DNA of 64,000 nucleotides from the NCBI RefSeq assembly GCF_026151335.1, contig NZ_JAMQPP010000001.1; one strand, written 5' to 3'. Numbering within the stretch: position 1 is the first letter of the stretch; each line of letters starts with the position of its first letter. Below the pieces are notes generated by a model, which worked only from the letters and a program-made list of their open reading frames with translations, did not search any database and was not told the origin of the DNA. Below are positions 1-8,016 of this stretch, one piece after another. Source of the stretch: Leptospira_A soteropolitanensis. Its GTDB lineage: Bacteria; Spirochaetota; Leptospiria; Leptospirales; Leptospiraceae. Made by a program: the position numbers and the translations under genes.

Positions 1-462
1 TAAATGTTCTAAAAGTTTATGAGAGTAGTAAAGAGGAGCAGGCATAAGCTCTGGAGTTTCTGCAATCGCAAAACCAAACATAAGGCCTTGGTCACCAGCA
101 CCTTGTTCTGTATGAAGTCCCTCGCCTTCGTTTACCCCTTGTGCAATATCAGGAGACTGTGCATGCACGTGAGATGCAACTACAGCAAAATCTGCATCAA
201 AATACATATTGATATCGTTATAACCGATTTTGCGGATCACATCGCGAGCCACTTCTTGAGTGTCTACTTTTCCTTTACTGGTGATCTCACCTGCAATGAC
301 TACAAGATTAGTTGTCACAAGAGTTTCACAAGCAACACGGGATTTGGGATCTTGGGCTAAATACGCATCGAGAATGGCATCGGAAATTTGGTCGCAGACT
401 TTGTCTGGGTGTCCTTCAGATACGGACTCGGAAGTGAAGATATAGTTTTTGAGAGATGACAT
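1..462 (-). CDS. metK: S-adenosylmethionine synthetase, N-terminal part
   Basis: Makes S-adenosylmethionine from ATP and methionine in the cytosol. The 154 codons present read MSSLKNYIFTSESVSEGHPD and continue with the family signature: the SEGHPDK motif near residue 16, a CET stretch near residue 45 and GAGDQG near residue 120, which belongs to the ATP/methionine site. The ATG at 462-460 is preceded by AAGG. The gene is open at the left edge of the window, so roughly the last 60% is missing. It lies 24 nt downstream of the acyltransferase gene on the same strand and may be the last gene of that run. The identification is very safe. Confidence 0.97.
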   Translation of the reverse strand, partial: MSSLKNYIFTSESVSEGHPDKVCDQISDAILDAYLAQDPKSRVACETLVTTNLVVIAGEITSKGKVDTQEVARDVIRKIGYNDINMYFDADFAVVASHVHAQSPDIAQGVNEGEGLHTEQGAGDQGLMFGFAIAETPELMPAPLYYSHKLLEHL

Positions 463-486
463 TTTTTTACCTTACTTGGTTAAAAT

Positions 487-1251
487 TTAGAGTTTAGGTG
501 GTACGTCAATAGAATTGTCGGAGGATTGTCCACGCACATAAGATTCCAGGATTTCCGCATTTTTTCCCATAGCGATTTCCAATTTTTTGGCATATTCATC
601 CATTTGGCTCTCCGAAAGGCCCTTGGGTACAAAGAAAGGTTCCCCATACTGGATGTATAATTTTGCCCCGAATTTTGGAAAAAAATGCCTGTCCCAACTT
701 TTGAATGTATAAGCGCGGTCGTAACAAGAATGCAAATATAGAATGGGAAATCCAGTCAGAGAGGCAGTTACGATCACACCAGGTTTCACCTCACGTCTTG
801 GGCCTTTCGGACCATCTACAGTAAAAATGGGAACAGCACCTTGTTTCATCTCTTTTAAGATATTCCGAAAGGCACCTGTTCCGCCTCTAGTGGATGATCC
901 CCGAACCGAACGTAACCCTGACCGAGCAAAGGTTTGGTGGATGATTTCTCCATCTTTGGATTGAGAAACAAGAGCCACCATATCTGCTTTTTTCTTTCGC
1001 TTCAAATACTGAGTCGCATGCCGGTACAAAGAAAGTGTTGTTTCATGAAAAACAGCAATGATGTAACCGGATCCTTTTTCAATGACCTTGGCACTTTCAT
1101 CTGGAATGATAAACTTTTGGTTTCGAACAAATAGATACCAAACTCGGACAATAAAATGAACTACCCAACTGAGAATGATGTATTTGGTTTTGGAATAGGG
1201 TTTTTGTTTGTTATCAGGAATCAAAAAGAATGGTCCTTGCCGATCTCCCAA
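487..1251 (-). CDS. DUF374-type lysophospholipid acyltransferase family protein
   Basis: Predicted membrane-associated acyltransferase of the DUF374 group, related to the lipid A and lysophospholipid acyltransferases. Visible hallmarks are VSQSKDGEII near residue 99, the RGSSTRGG motif near residue 117 and VDGPKGPRREV near residue 145. A hydrophobic stretch at about residues 24-40 would anchor it. The substrate cannot be read; lipid A or phospholipid is an inference from the family. The start is a TTG inside the end of the upstream gene (31-nt overlap) without a clear ribosome binding site, so it is uncertain. The length of 254 aa fits the family. Confidence 0.8.
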   Translation of the reverse strand: MGDRQGPFFLIPDNKQKPYSKTKYIILSWVVHFIVRVWYLFVRNQKFIIPDESAKVIEKGSGYIIAVFHETTLSLYRHATQYLKRKKKADMVALVSQSKDGEIIHQTFARSGLRSVRGSSTRGGTGAFRNILKEMKQGAVPIFTVDGPKGPRREVKPGVIVTASLTGFPILYLHSCYDRAYTFKSWDRHFFPKFGAKLYIQYGEPFFVPKGLSESQMDEYAKKLEIAMGKNAEILESYVRGQSSDNSIDVPPKL

Positions 1252-1913
1252 AGGACATCGTTTTCATATACTTTTACTAGTGGGGAAGTATCTTGATTTG
1301 GTTTATCATGTAACAAAGAATAAATCATGGACTTGGCAACATATTCACCGGGAATTGGTTTGAATTTTTTGAGTCCGAGAAGTCCAAAAGGAATGAGGTT
1401 TCCAAGAAACTCACCTACCTTTTCTCCGATTCGAACTTCCTCTCTTTCTCCAATAAGAAGTGAAGGTCTAAAAATACCAAGGAAGGGAAATTGTAATTTA
1501 CGAAGTTCTGATTCAATTTCCCCTTTCACCCTATTATAGAAAATAGATGAGTTCGCATCAGATCCCATTGCCGTAACAATATAAAATCCTGGAACCATTT
1601 TTGCTTTAGCTTGTTTGGCGGCAAGGAGTGGATATTCATAATCGATTTCTTTAAATTTCTCTTGGCTACCCGCTTTATGAATTGTTGTACCCAAACAACA
1701 AAATACAGCATCTAAACCATCTGGAATCGAAGTTTTCCCGGATTGGAAATCTTCCCAACTTACTTTGACAACTTCAATGGGAACATTGGGACTAGATGCA
1801 GATTGTGAGTTTCTAGCCCAAACAATTACCTTTTTGATTTGTGGATAAAAAACCAAGGAAAGTAACACTTGTTTGCCGATAAGGCCAGTGCCACCAAGAA
1901 GTAGTATTTTCAT
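1221..1913 (-). CDS. TIP30/CC3-like NAD(P)-binding oxidoreductase
   Basis: Rossmann-fold protein of the atypical short-chain dehydrogenase group that resembles TIP30/CC3 (HTATIP2). The dinucleotide-binding motif GGTGLIG is at residues 7-13. VFCCLGTT follows near residue 70, a YIVTAMGSD segment near residue 111 and a YNRVKGEIE helix near residue 127, where Y and K are the usual catalytic pair. C-terminal substrate-binding part is short. Substrate unknown. The ATG overlaps the stop of the PilZ gene by 4 nt (ATGA), so translation is probably coupled. Part of the minus-strand run that ends in metK. Confidence 0.75.
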   Translation of the reverse strand: MKILLLGGTGLIGKQVLLSLVFYPQIKKVIVWARNSQSASSPNVPIEVVKVSWEDFQSGKTSIPDGLDAVFCCLGTTIHKAGSQEKFKEIDYEYPLLAAKQAKAKMVPGFYIVTAMGSDANSSIFYNRVKGEIESELRKLQFPFLGIFRPSLLIGEREEVRIGEKVGEFLGNLIPFGLLGLKKFKPIPGEYVAKSMIYSLLHDKPNQDTSPLVKVYENDVLWEIGKDHSF

Positions 1914-2272
1914 TTAATCTCCAAACTGCGCGCAAGCATGGAATCAGTCAGATTAAGCCTTTCTAAAAACTGAATTCCGGCAATATAATAAACTACATTT
2001 TTAATTTTAGAAGTTTGAGTCCAAATAATCGTTCCTTCAAAAAACATTCGCTTGGTGCCTTTTGCCCAAACAATACTTCCTAGAACTTGAGATTCTATTT
2101 CATCGCCAAGTAGGTCATCCTCGCCTAAAAAACAAAGACCTTCTTCCGAAATATTCCCTAACTTTCCGAACAAAGTGATCCCTTCCAAATCCAATTGAAC
2201 CTCAAACCCGGAAAAATCACCGGGAGATATTCTTGGAAGCCTACGCTCACTTTCCATAGCAACAAGATACAA
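1910..2272 (-). CDS. PilZ domain protein
   Basis: Small (120 aa) single-domain protein that looks like a PilZ fold: a basic ERRLPR stretch near the N-terminus, the NISEEG box near residue 39 (consensus D/NxSxxG), a tryptophan-containing strand and a final GIQF strand. PilZ proteins often bind cyclic di-GMP, but the usual RxxxR is only approximated here, so binding is doubtful. The start is read as TTG at 2272 because AGGA lies just upstream; an ATG at 2257 is the alternative. It lies 32 nt after the MBOAT gene and overlaps the next gene by 4 nt. Confidence 0.65.
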   Translation of the reverse strand: MYLVAMESERRLPRISPGDFSGFEVQLDLEGITLFGKLGNISEEGLCFLGEDDLLGDEIESQVLGSIVWAKGTKRMFFEGTIIWTQTSKIKNVVYYIAGIQFLERLNLTDSMLARSLEIK

Positions 2273-2304
2273 GGATTCCTATTATTGGAAACGAAAAAAG
2301 CAAA

Positions 2305-3765
2305 TTAGAATTGAAAGTAAATGAACGGAACGGAATTTTCTGGTGTAGCTAAATTTAAGACAAGAAAGAGTATCGGATACAGGGCAAACTCCAAACTAGC
2401 CGGGATTTGTTTACCTTTTCCCCTTTCAAAGATAAAATACCCTATGATATGGCCCAAATACAAAAAGCCAATGATCCAAAGGAAATCCTTCCACATATAA
2501 GGTCGAATATGCCCAGACTGGAAGGTGAAGATCCCCTGAATGTGAATCCAAGCATTTTCCCAAGTGAGAGAACGAAAAAAAACTGCCCCCAAAAAGAAAA
2601 TGGAGCTATTCAGAATATTCTGAAAAAACCAAAGAGGGACCCTATACCAACTTCTGGATTCAATTTCATTTTTTTTGTTAGGAAACCATTCTTTCCAGAT
2701 TTCCTCCAAAACATAAAAAACACCGTTAAGGGAACCCCAAAAAACAAAGGTCCATTGGGCCCCGTGCCAAACCCCACTCACAAACATGGTAAACCAAAGG
2801 TTGAATTTACGTCTTACGGATGTTACTCGACTTCCGCCCATAGGAATATAAATATAATCCCTTAACCAAGAGTTTAAGGTCATATGCCAACGACGCCAAA
2901 ATCCAGACACAGATGTCGCAAGAAATGGTAAATTAAAGTTAGTGGGGAGTTTGTAACCGAGTAACATGGCACTTCCAATGGCCATATCAGAATACCCACT
3001 GAAATCCAAATACACTTGGATGCCACCGAGGGCAGCAGCAATTAACAAAGCATAGGCGTGGTGTCCAGTAGGATCAGCATATATCGTGTCGATGGTGGGC
3101 GCCACCATATCAGACAATACTGCTTTTTTAAAATACCCTAACATAAAAAACCGAATCGCTACACGGAACTCAATGTCTTCGAGTTTTTTCGGAGTGTACA
3201 ACTGTGGCATAAAGGTTCTTGCCGTCACAATAGGACCTGCGACTAGTTGCGGGAAAAAACTCACAAACAAGGCAAACCGAATGAAGTCTGTTTCAGCAGG
3301 AATTTCTTTCCTATAAACATCGATGGTATAAGATAAAGACTGGAATGTGAAAAAAGAAATTCCAGCAGGCAAAATGATGTTTAAGACAGGCATTGCATCA
3401 GCACCAAACATAGGATTGGTGATTGTATTTATTGATGTCACAACAAAATTGTAATACTTAAAAAATCCTAAAATAAAAACTAAGTTTGTGATCAAACTAA
3501 ATAGTAATAGATAATATCTAATGTTTTCCCTAGTTTCTTTAGCAAGTCGAAGACCCACATAATAATCAATGGCAGTAGAAAGTAAAATGAGAGCACCAAA
3601 ACGATAGTCCCAAGACATGTAAAAAAAATAACTACTTACCAGTAGGAAAACATGTAAGATTCGAGTTTCTTTAGATTGATTAAAAAAAATCGCAGGGAAT
3701 AGGTACCAAACCGTAAAAAAGACAAAGAGAAAGAAGACAAAGTATTCAAAATCAGAAAAGATCAA
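2305..3765 (-). CDS. MBOAT family O-acyltransferase (AlgI/DltB-like)
   Basis: Polytopic membrane protein of 486 aa that should transfer an acyl group to an extracytoplasmic polysaccharide or lipid. The family signature is clear: FWRRWHMTLNSWLRDYIYIP near residue 290 and VSGVWHGAQWTF near residue 330, whose histidine is the catalytic residue of MBOAT enzymes. About ten hydrophobic segments. The start is TTG at 3765, supported by AGAAGG nine bases upstream. No AlgJ/AlgX-like or DltD partner is adjacent, so the acceptor is unknown. First gene of a minus-strand run with a PilZ protein, a reductase, a DUF374 acyltransferase and metK. Confidence 0.88.
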   Translation of the reverse strand: MIFSDFEYFVFFLFVFFTVWYLFPAIFFNQSKETRILHVFLLVSSYFFYMSWDYRFGALILLSTAIDYYVGLRLAKETRENIRYYLLLFSLITNLVFILGFFKYYNFVVTSINTITNPMFGADAMPVLNIILPAGISFFTFQSLSYTIDVYRKEIPAETDFIRFALFVSFFPQLVAGPIVTARTFMPQLYTPKKLEDIEFRVAIRFFMLGYFKKAVLSDMVAPTIDTIYADPTGHHAYALLIAAALGGIQVYLDFSGYSDMAIGSAMLLGYKLPTNFNLPFLATSVSGFWRRWHMTLNSWLRDYIYIPMGGSRVTSVRRKFNLWFTMFVSGVWHGAQWTFVFWGSLNGVFYVLEEIWKEWFPNKKNEIESRSWYRVPLWFFQNILNSSIFFLGAVFFRSLTWENAWIHIQGIFTFQSGHIRPYMWKDFLWIIGFLYLGHIIGYFIFERGKGKQIPASLEFALYPILFLVLNLATPENSVPFIYFQF

Positions 3766-3827
3766 TGGGTTATGCCTTCTATTCCGACCAGGCTCTTTGA
3801 AAAAATATGTCTGTCAATCATTTCGAC

Positions 3828-3856
3828 TTGCAGTCTTTGGAAGAATGTTTTAAGAT
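3828..3856 (+). promoter_or_regulatory. Sigma-70-type promoter for the DUF3332 gene
   Basis: TTGCAG, 17-nt spacer, TAAGAT, placing the transcription start near 3863, about 32 nt before the ATG at 3895. GAGG precedes the start codon. Confidence 0.6.
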
Positions 3857-3894
3857 TGGAGCCTAGTTCTTGAATTAGAAACTATGAGGTTACG

Positions 3895-4401
3895 ATGAAA
3901 AAAATATTAAAAGCAACCGTTGTAGGACTTTTGTCCTTCGGTCTATTGTCGAATTGTTTTGGAAAATTTGGAGCAGTGAAGGCCGTTTATTCTTTTAATG
4001 GAAATATCCAAATTGGAAGTGGAAAAGTTGCTGGGTTCTTCCGTTCCCTTCTTATGATCTTCCCTCTTTACTTTGCTTACGGGATTGGAAGTTTCTTAGA
4101 CATCGTAGTATTCAACTTAATTGAGTTCTGGACTGACAAAAACCCTATTGCTATGGCAGAGTATGATTTTGACGGAAAGTTAGTGAAAGAATACAACCAT
4201 GAAGGTCAAACCATCACTCTAACTTACACAGAGTGGGGAAAAGTATTAAAAATGGAAGCTCCAGGCCAAAAAGGAATGGAAGCAATTTATTTCTTAAAAG
4301 ATCGACCTGAAAAAGCATTCCGTCAAGTAAACGGAAAGTATGTAGAAATCATCCAAACAAGTGGTCCAATCCTCCCTCCTGCAGGCGTAAAACATATCTA
4401 A
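3895..4401 (+). CDS. DUF3332-like lipoprotein
   Basis: Exported protein of 168 aa with a signal peptide ending in LLSNCFG, a likely lipobox with Cys22 as the lipidated residue. It carries the DUF3332 signature NCFGKF near the N-terminus, a hydrophobic segment that resembles a membrane anchor (about residues 50-75), then VFNLIEFWTDKNPIAM. The C-terminal half looks like a small beta-structured domain. The function of the family is not known. It has its own promoter and a strong hairpin just after its stop, so it is probably monocistronic. Confidence 0.7.
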   Translation: MKKILKATVVGLLSFGLLSNCFGKFGAVKAVYSFNGNIQIGSGKVAGFFRSLLMIFPLYFAYGIGSFLDIVVFNLIEFWTDKNPIAMAEYDFDGKLVKEYNHEGQTITLTYTEWGKVLKMEAPGQKGMEAIYFLKDRPEKAFRQVNGKYVEIIQTSGPILPPAGVKHI

Positions 4402-4409
4402 ACTTACCC

Positions 4410-4433
4410 ATTGCCCCTAATTTTAGGGGCAAT
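4410..4433 (+). terminator. Perfect hairpin after the DUF3332 gene
   Basis: An 11-bp perfect inverted repeat (ATTGCCCCTAA and its complement) with a 2-nt loop lies 9 nt after the stop. No T-tract follows, so it may end transcription poorly or act as an mRNA 3' stabiliser. It also sits directly before the next gene. Confidence 0.55.
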
Positions 4434-4453
4434 CTATGTCCGATACTTATAAT

Positions 4454-5527
4454 ATGAATCGTTTGTATTTTGTTTCCTGCCTGTTACTTTTCGTCATCGG
4501 ATGCCAAACACCGCAACAGACAGTCACACCGACCTTCCCCAAACACACGGAACAAATCAATCTCAACCGAATCAAAATGATCACCAAATCAGAACCCCTT
4601 TACTCCGATACCAAAGAGGGAAAAAAACCTTTGGCCTTAGAACCTGGAGTCAGTATCGAATACTCGGAGAACAAAATTCCCTTCATTCAGTTAGATTTGT
4701 TTTTTGAAGATGCAGGAATCAGCATCATCGAGGAAATCATCGCAGGCACTATTTTAGATCACCATATTATAGTTCTAAACCAAAAGGGAGAAATCATCGC
4801 CAAACAACCAGTAAACTTCCAAGCTTATGAAATTTTGGAAACAAAAACGGAAGTTATGAGAAACAAAGTGATTGTTGGTGAATCTAAAAAACCCGTTAAA
4901 GTCAACAGTACAACCCCTGAAACAAAAATCTCCAGAGAAGCCATTGAGAGACAATACACGGACCGCGACACCGTCCCACAAGTTTTAGAAATTAAGGAAG
5001 GAAAAATTCCCGCACTAGGTGAATATATCAACATCTATTTGGAACTAACCTATGTTAATCCACAACTGGAACCAAACTGCGAATCTTACGCAGGAAATTG
5101 TAATGGTGCCAAACAAAAATTCTTTGAAGATATAACTGGGCGTAATCGTAGAGAACTAGACATTCTACGAAATCGATATGTGGAAGGGGAAGTAGCACAG
5201 TTTCCCAGTTTAACTGAAAAAGAACAGTTAGACTTTAAAGCCAATATCAAATCAAAAATAGATAATTTAAACGGAGTCTTTGGACCAAAACATGGTTTCA
5301 CAAAATTTATGTTTCGTGAATGGAACTTAGTTTCTTCTCCTCAGTACTTTCGTATCAATTCGATTAACAAAAACGGGAAACAATCATTACTAGATGAGCG
5401 TAATGAAGATAAATTACAATCCGATGAATCAGCAGATAAATCAAAATCTGATGGAAATGATTCGCATTCTATTTTTGATTCACCAACTCATTCGAAACAT
5501 AAAAGAAGAACCATACCTACACCTTAA
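4454..5527 (+). CDS. Putative lipoprotein of unknown function
   Basis: I do not recognise a family. A signal peptide starting at the ATG 4454 (MNRLYFVSCLLLFVIGC) ends in a good lipobox, with cysteine 17 as the lipidation site; an ATG at 4436 would add six residues in front. The mature part is hydrophilic, with predicted beta-strands, two cysteines about 220 residues in (NCESYAGNC) and a Ser/Lys/Asp-rich tail ending in HSKHKRRTIP that is probably disordered. A gene of its own, preceded by the hairpin at 4410-4433 and converging on ssb. Confidence 0.6.
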   Translation: MNRLYFVSCLLLFVIGCQTPQQTVTPTFPKHTEQINLNRIKMITKSEPLYSDTKEGKKPLALEPGVSIEYSENKIPFIQLDLFFEDAGISIIEEIIAGTILDHHIIVLNQKGEIIAKQPVNFQAYEILETKTEVMRNKVIVGESKKPVKVNSTTPETKISREAIERQYTDRDTVPQVLEIKEGKIPALGEYINIYLELTYVNPQLEPNCESYAGNCNGAKQKFFEDITGRNRRELDILRNRYVEGEVAQFPSLTEKEQLDFKANIKSKIDNLNGVFGPKHGFTKFMFREWNLVSSPQYFRINSINKNGKQSLLDERNEDKLQSDESADKSKSDGNDSHSIFDSPTHSKHKRRTIPTP

Positions 5528-5540
5528 AATTCTAAAGAAC

Positions 5541-5571
5541 AAAACGGGTGTAGGGAAAATCCAACACCCGT
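5541..5571 (-). terminator. Rho-independent terminator of ssb
   Basis: Read on the minus strand, ACGGGTGT and its complement form an 8-bp stem around a 12-nt loop, followed directly by TTTT. It lies 8 nt after the ssb stop. Confidence 0.65.
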
Positions 5572-5578
5572 AAAGGCA

Positions 5579-5932
5579 TCAAGCTACCTTTTTTTCTTTT
5601 TTCCCCATACTATCAAAGCGGACTGTGGAAGCCGTGACTTTTACCTTAGATCGGGATTCCCCTTCAGGACTTTTCCAACGGTTTTGTTTTAAGTTTCCCA
5701 TTACCGTCACCTTACTCCCCTTTTTTAGGTATTCCACGCAGTTTTCCCCTAATTTTTCCCAGGCCTCCACTTCAAAGTAAGAAACATCGTCCTTATCCTT
5801 TCCTTCTTGGTTGTTGGTTGTGTGGTTTACGGCAACTGTGAAATTTGCCAAAGACTTCCCTCCCGCAATGTTTCTTTCTTCTGGATCTGCGGTTAAATTT
5901 CCGTCCAGAATGACGTACGATAGATTTTTCAT
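5579..5932 (-). CDS. ssb: Single-stranded DNA-binding protein
   Basis: Binds single-stranded DNA during replication, recombination and repair. The OB-fold is readable over the first 105 residues: LDGNLTADPEER, NFTVAVNH, a YFEVEAW strand near residue 52, then LKKGSKVTVMGNLKQNRW. At 117 aa it is short for the family because the flexible linker is missing. The C-terminus is basic (GKKEKKVA), so the acidic DDIPF-like tip through which most bacterial SSBs recruit partners is absent. Either leptospiral SSB differs here or a second SSB exists elsewhere. ATG start with AAGGGA upstream; own terminator. Confidence 0.92.
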   Translation of the reverse strand: MKNLSYVILDGNLTADPEERNIAGGKSLANFTVAVNHTTNNQEGKDKDDVSYFEVEAWEKLGENCVEYLKKGSKVTVMGNLKQNRWKSPEGESRSKVKVTASTVRFDSMGKKEKKVA

Positions 5933-5953
5933 TTGAGTATCCCTTAAATCAAT

Positions 5954-5967
5954 TTTGTGGCCACAAA
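5954..5967. promoter_or_regulatory. 14-bp perfect palindrome upstream of ssb
   Basis: TTTGTGGCCACAAA lies 22 nt upstream of the ssb start codon, a typical place for an operator. The half sites resemble the TTTG...CAAA pattern described for leptospiral LexA, but the spacing here is six bases rather than five, so the regulator is not assigned. Confidence 0.4.
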
Positions 5968-6021
5968 TTCTTTGGTTCGTTTTTGAGTGGATTGGTTAAA
6001 AAAAATACAATGGAAACTAAT

Positions 6022-6050
6022 TTTACAAAATCCCTGTTCCTATTTACATT
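6022..6050 (+). promoter_or_regulatory. Possible promoter of the kinase/regulator pair
   Basis: TTTACA, 17-nt spacer, TACATT, giving a start near 6057 and a leader of about 33 nt. Only 4 of 6 bases fit at -10. Confidence 0.35.
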
Positions 6051-6089
6051 TGGGATAGACAATCCAAAGGAAGTGAAAAGAATTTTCCT

Positions 6090-7589
6090 GTGGGTCTTCC
6101 CGATTCCGAAATACTACATTTAGTAACAGCCATTAGTCGAGAATTAGTTTGTTTACATGAATCCGACGGAACCTATATTTATGTAAGTCCTAACTCAGAA
6201 AATATCATTGGATATAAAGCTGAGGAACTAGTGGGCAAAAATCCATATGATTATTTTCACCCTGACGAGAAGAGACTCATCCAAGAGAGATCTCACCAAC
6301 CTCTTCTCCGTGGTGATGAAAACATCCACACTACTTTTCGTTTTTTGCATAAAAATGGAAACTATATCTGGCTACAGTCTGATAATCGTTTAACGATTCA
6401 TCCCACCACTGGAAAAAAATATCTACATACTTCTTCGCGTGATATTTCAGAGAAAATTGATACCGAAGCCAATTTAGCACTTTCCGAACGTCGGTTCAAT
6501 ACGTTATTTCATGACTCACCAATAGGGCTTGTACTGACTGGAAAACATGGTTATATTGATGAGACCAATGATTCCTTCGCCAACTTTTTAGGTTATAAAA
6601 GTTTTGAAATTATCGGAAAACATTTTTCAGAAATCAGTGCCGATGAAGAACTCGAAAAAAATTTAAAATATCGAGATGAAGTACAAAAAGGAATCATCGA
6701 CAACTATTCGATTGAAAAACAATACCTGCACAAATCGGGAAAAAAAGTTTGGGCGTTTACCACAGTCACTGTTCTACGCGATGAAATGGGGCACCCCATC
6801 CACTATTTGGCACAAATCGTTGATATCAATGAAAGGAAAAAAACGGAAAAACTGCTTCTTGAAAATAATGATCGTTTGAGGTCCATTACCAACTCAGTTT
6901 TAACCCAAAACAAACAACTCCAAGCTTACAATCAAATCATCTCTCATCATCTACGTGCCCCCGTCAGCAATTTAAGAAGCCTTCTGGATTTGATGAAAGT
7001 GACAGACAATCTAGAAGAAATTAAGGAATTTGAAAATCATTTGGATGAGGTTACAGTCACCTTAGAAACAGTTCTCTCCGAACTCATCTCTACCTTGAGA
7101 ATACAAAATCCGGACAATTACAAACCGGAACCTGTCCAAATCAGCCAATCTTTCTCAAATGTAATCCAACTTTTAAAAGGAGAGCTGAAGGACAAAGAGG
7201 TCGAAATCCAATCAGATTTTTCGGGAAGAGAATCCATTTTTTTCTCCAAAGAGTATCTAGATACGATTTTCCTACATTTACTGAGTAACTCGATTCGGTA
7301 CGCCCACCCAGACAGAAAGTTACGTATTTCCGTAGAATCCTTCCAAATCGGATCCCAGACCGCCATTTCTTTTTCCGATAACGGAACAGGGATCGATTTA
7401 GAGCGTTATGGTGATCAAATTTTTCAGCTAAAGAAAACTTTTCATCGTCATATCAGTGGTAAAGGACTCGGGTTGTTTCTAATAAAATACAAAATTGAAT
7501 CTGCCGGTGGCAAGATTGAGGTTCGTTCTAAACCAGGAGAAGGTGCCACTTTCCTTATGTACTTTCCCGATGGGAGAGAAATCATATGA
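6090..7589 (+). CDS. PAS-PAS sensor histidine kinase (soluble)
   Basis: Cytosolic sensor kinase of 499 aa with no membrane segment. Two PAS domains (about residues 5-120 and 130-250, the second ending in VDINERKKTE) are followed by a dimerisation helix with the phospho-acceptor in ISHHLRAP (probably His286). The ATPase domain shows an N box (LLSNSIRYAH), SDNGTGID and GKGLGLFLIK. The start is GTG at 6090; the first good ATG is far downstream. Its stop overlaps the response regulator gene by 4 nt, so the two are a cognate pair. The signal sensed is unknown. Confidence 0.9.
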   Translation: MGLPDSEILHLVTAISRELVCLHESDGTYIYVSPNSENIIGYKAEELVGKNPYDYFHPDEKRLIQERSHQPLLRGDENIHTTFRFLHKNGNYIWLQSDNRLTIHPTTGKKYLHTSSRDISEKIDTEANLALSERRFNTLFHDSPIGLVLTGKHGYIDETNDSFANFLGYKSFEIIGKHFSEISADEELEKNLKYRDEVQKGIIDNYSIEKQYLHKSGKKVWAFTTVTVLRDEMGHPIHYLAQIVDINERKKTEKLLLENNDRLRSITNSVLTQNKQLQAYNQIISHHLRAPVSNLRSLLDLMKVTDNLEEIKEFENHLDEVTVTLETVLSELISTLRIQNPDNYKPEPVQISQSFSNVIQLLKGELKDKEVEIQSDFSGRESIFFSKEYLDTIFLHLLSNSIRYAHPDRKLRISVESFQIGSQTAISFSDNGTGIDLERYGDQIFQLKKTFHRHISGKGLGLFLIKYKIESAGGKIEVRSKPGEGATFLMYFPDGREII

Positions 7590-7987
7590 GAACTCCCAAA
7601 ATTTGTGTGATTGATGATGACAAGATTTACCAATTCACCACAAAAAAAATTATCTCCAACGCCGGGATCAAAGGCGAGGTTTTGGTGTTTTCCGATGCGG
7701 AAAATGCTTTGGATTTTTTTCACAAAGAAATTCAAAACAAAGACCAACTTCCCGATATCATCTTCCTGGATATCAATATGCCATTTATGGACGGATGGCA
7801 ATTTTTAGAAGCCTTTGGCGAAATCTTTCCTCAATTCCCAAAATCCATCGAAGTGTTTCTAGTGAGTTCCTCTGTCGACGAAGCAGATACTGATAGAGCA
7901 GCAAAAATCCCGATCATCTCTGGATATATCTTCAAACCGTTTACTAAGGAAAAACTTTTGGAATCTTTGTCCCACTTCCAATCTTAG
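7586..7987 (+). CDS. Single-domain response regulator
   Basis: A lone receiver domain of 133 aa without output domain. Acidic pocket Asp10-Asp12, phosphorylated residue Asp62 (FLDINMP), the switch Ser/Thr in VSSS near residue 94 and the conserved Lys117 (FKPF) are all present. The ATGA overlap with the PAS kinase gene argues for coupled expression and for phosphorylation by that kinase. It must act through protein contacts or a phosphorelay; the target is not in the neighbourhood. Confidence 0.9.
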   Translation: MRTPKICVIDDDKIYQFTTKKIISNAGIKGEVLVFSDAENALDFFHKEIQNKDQLPDIIFLDINMPFMDGWQFLEAFGEIFPQFPKSIEVFLVSSSVDEADTDRAAKIPIISGYIFKPFTKEKLLESLSHFQS

Positions 7988-8016
7988 CTTGTCATCTTTT
8001 TGCTTTTGATATAGAA

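Noticed and set aside
2407..2865. 152-codon plus-strand open frame inside the MBOAT gene
   Set aside because: It is antisense to conserved MBOAT motifs, proline/lysine-rich without a domain, and has no ribosome binding site.
3766..3894. Small gene before the DUF3332 gene
   Set aside because: The gap holds the promoter and leader only; no open frame of useful length.
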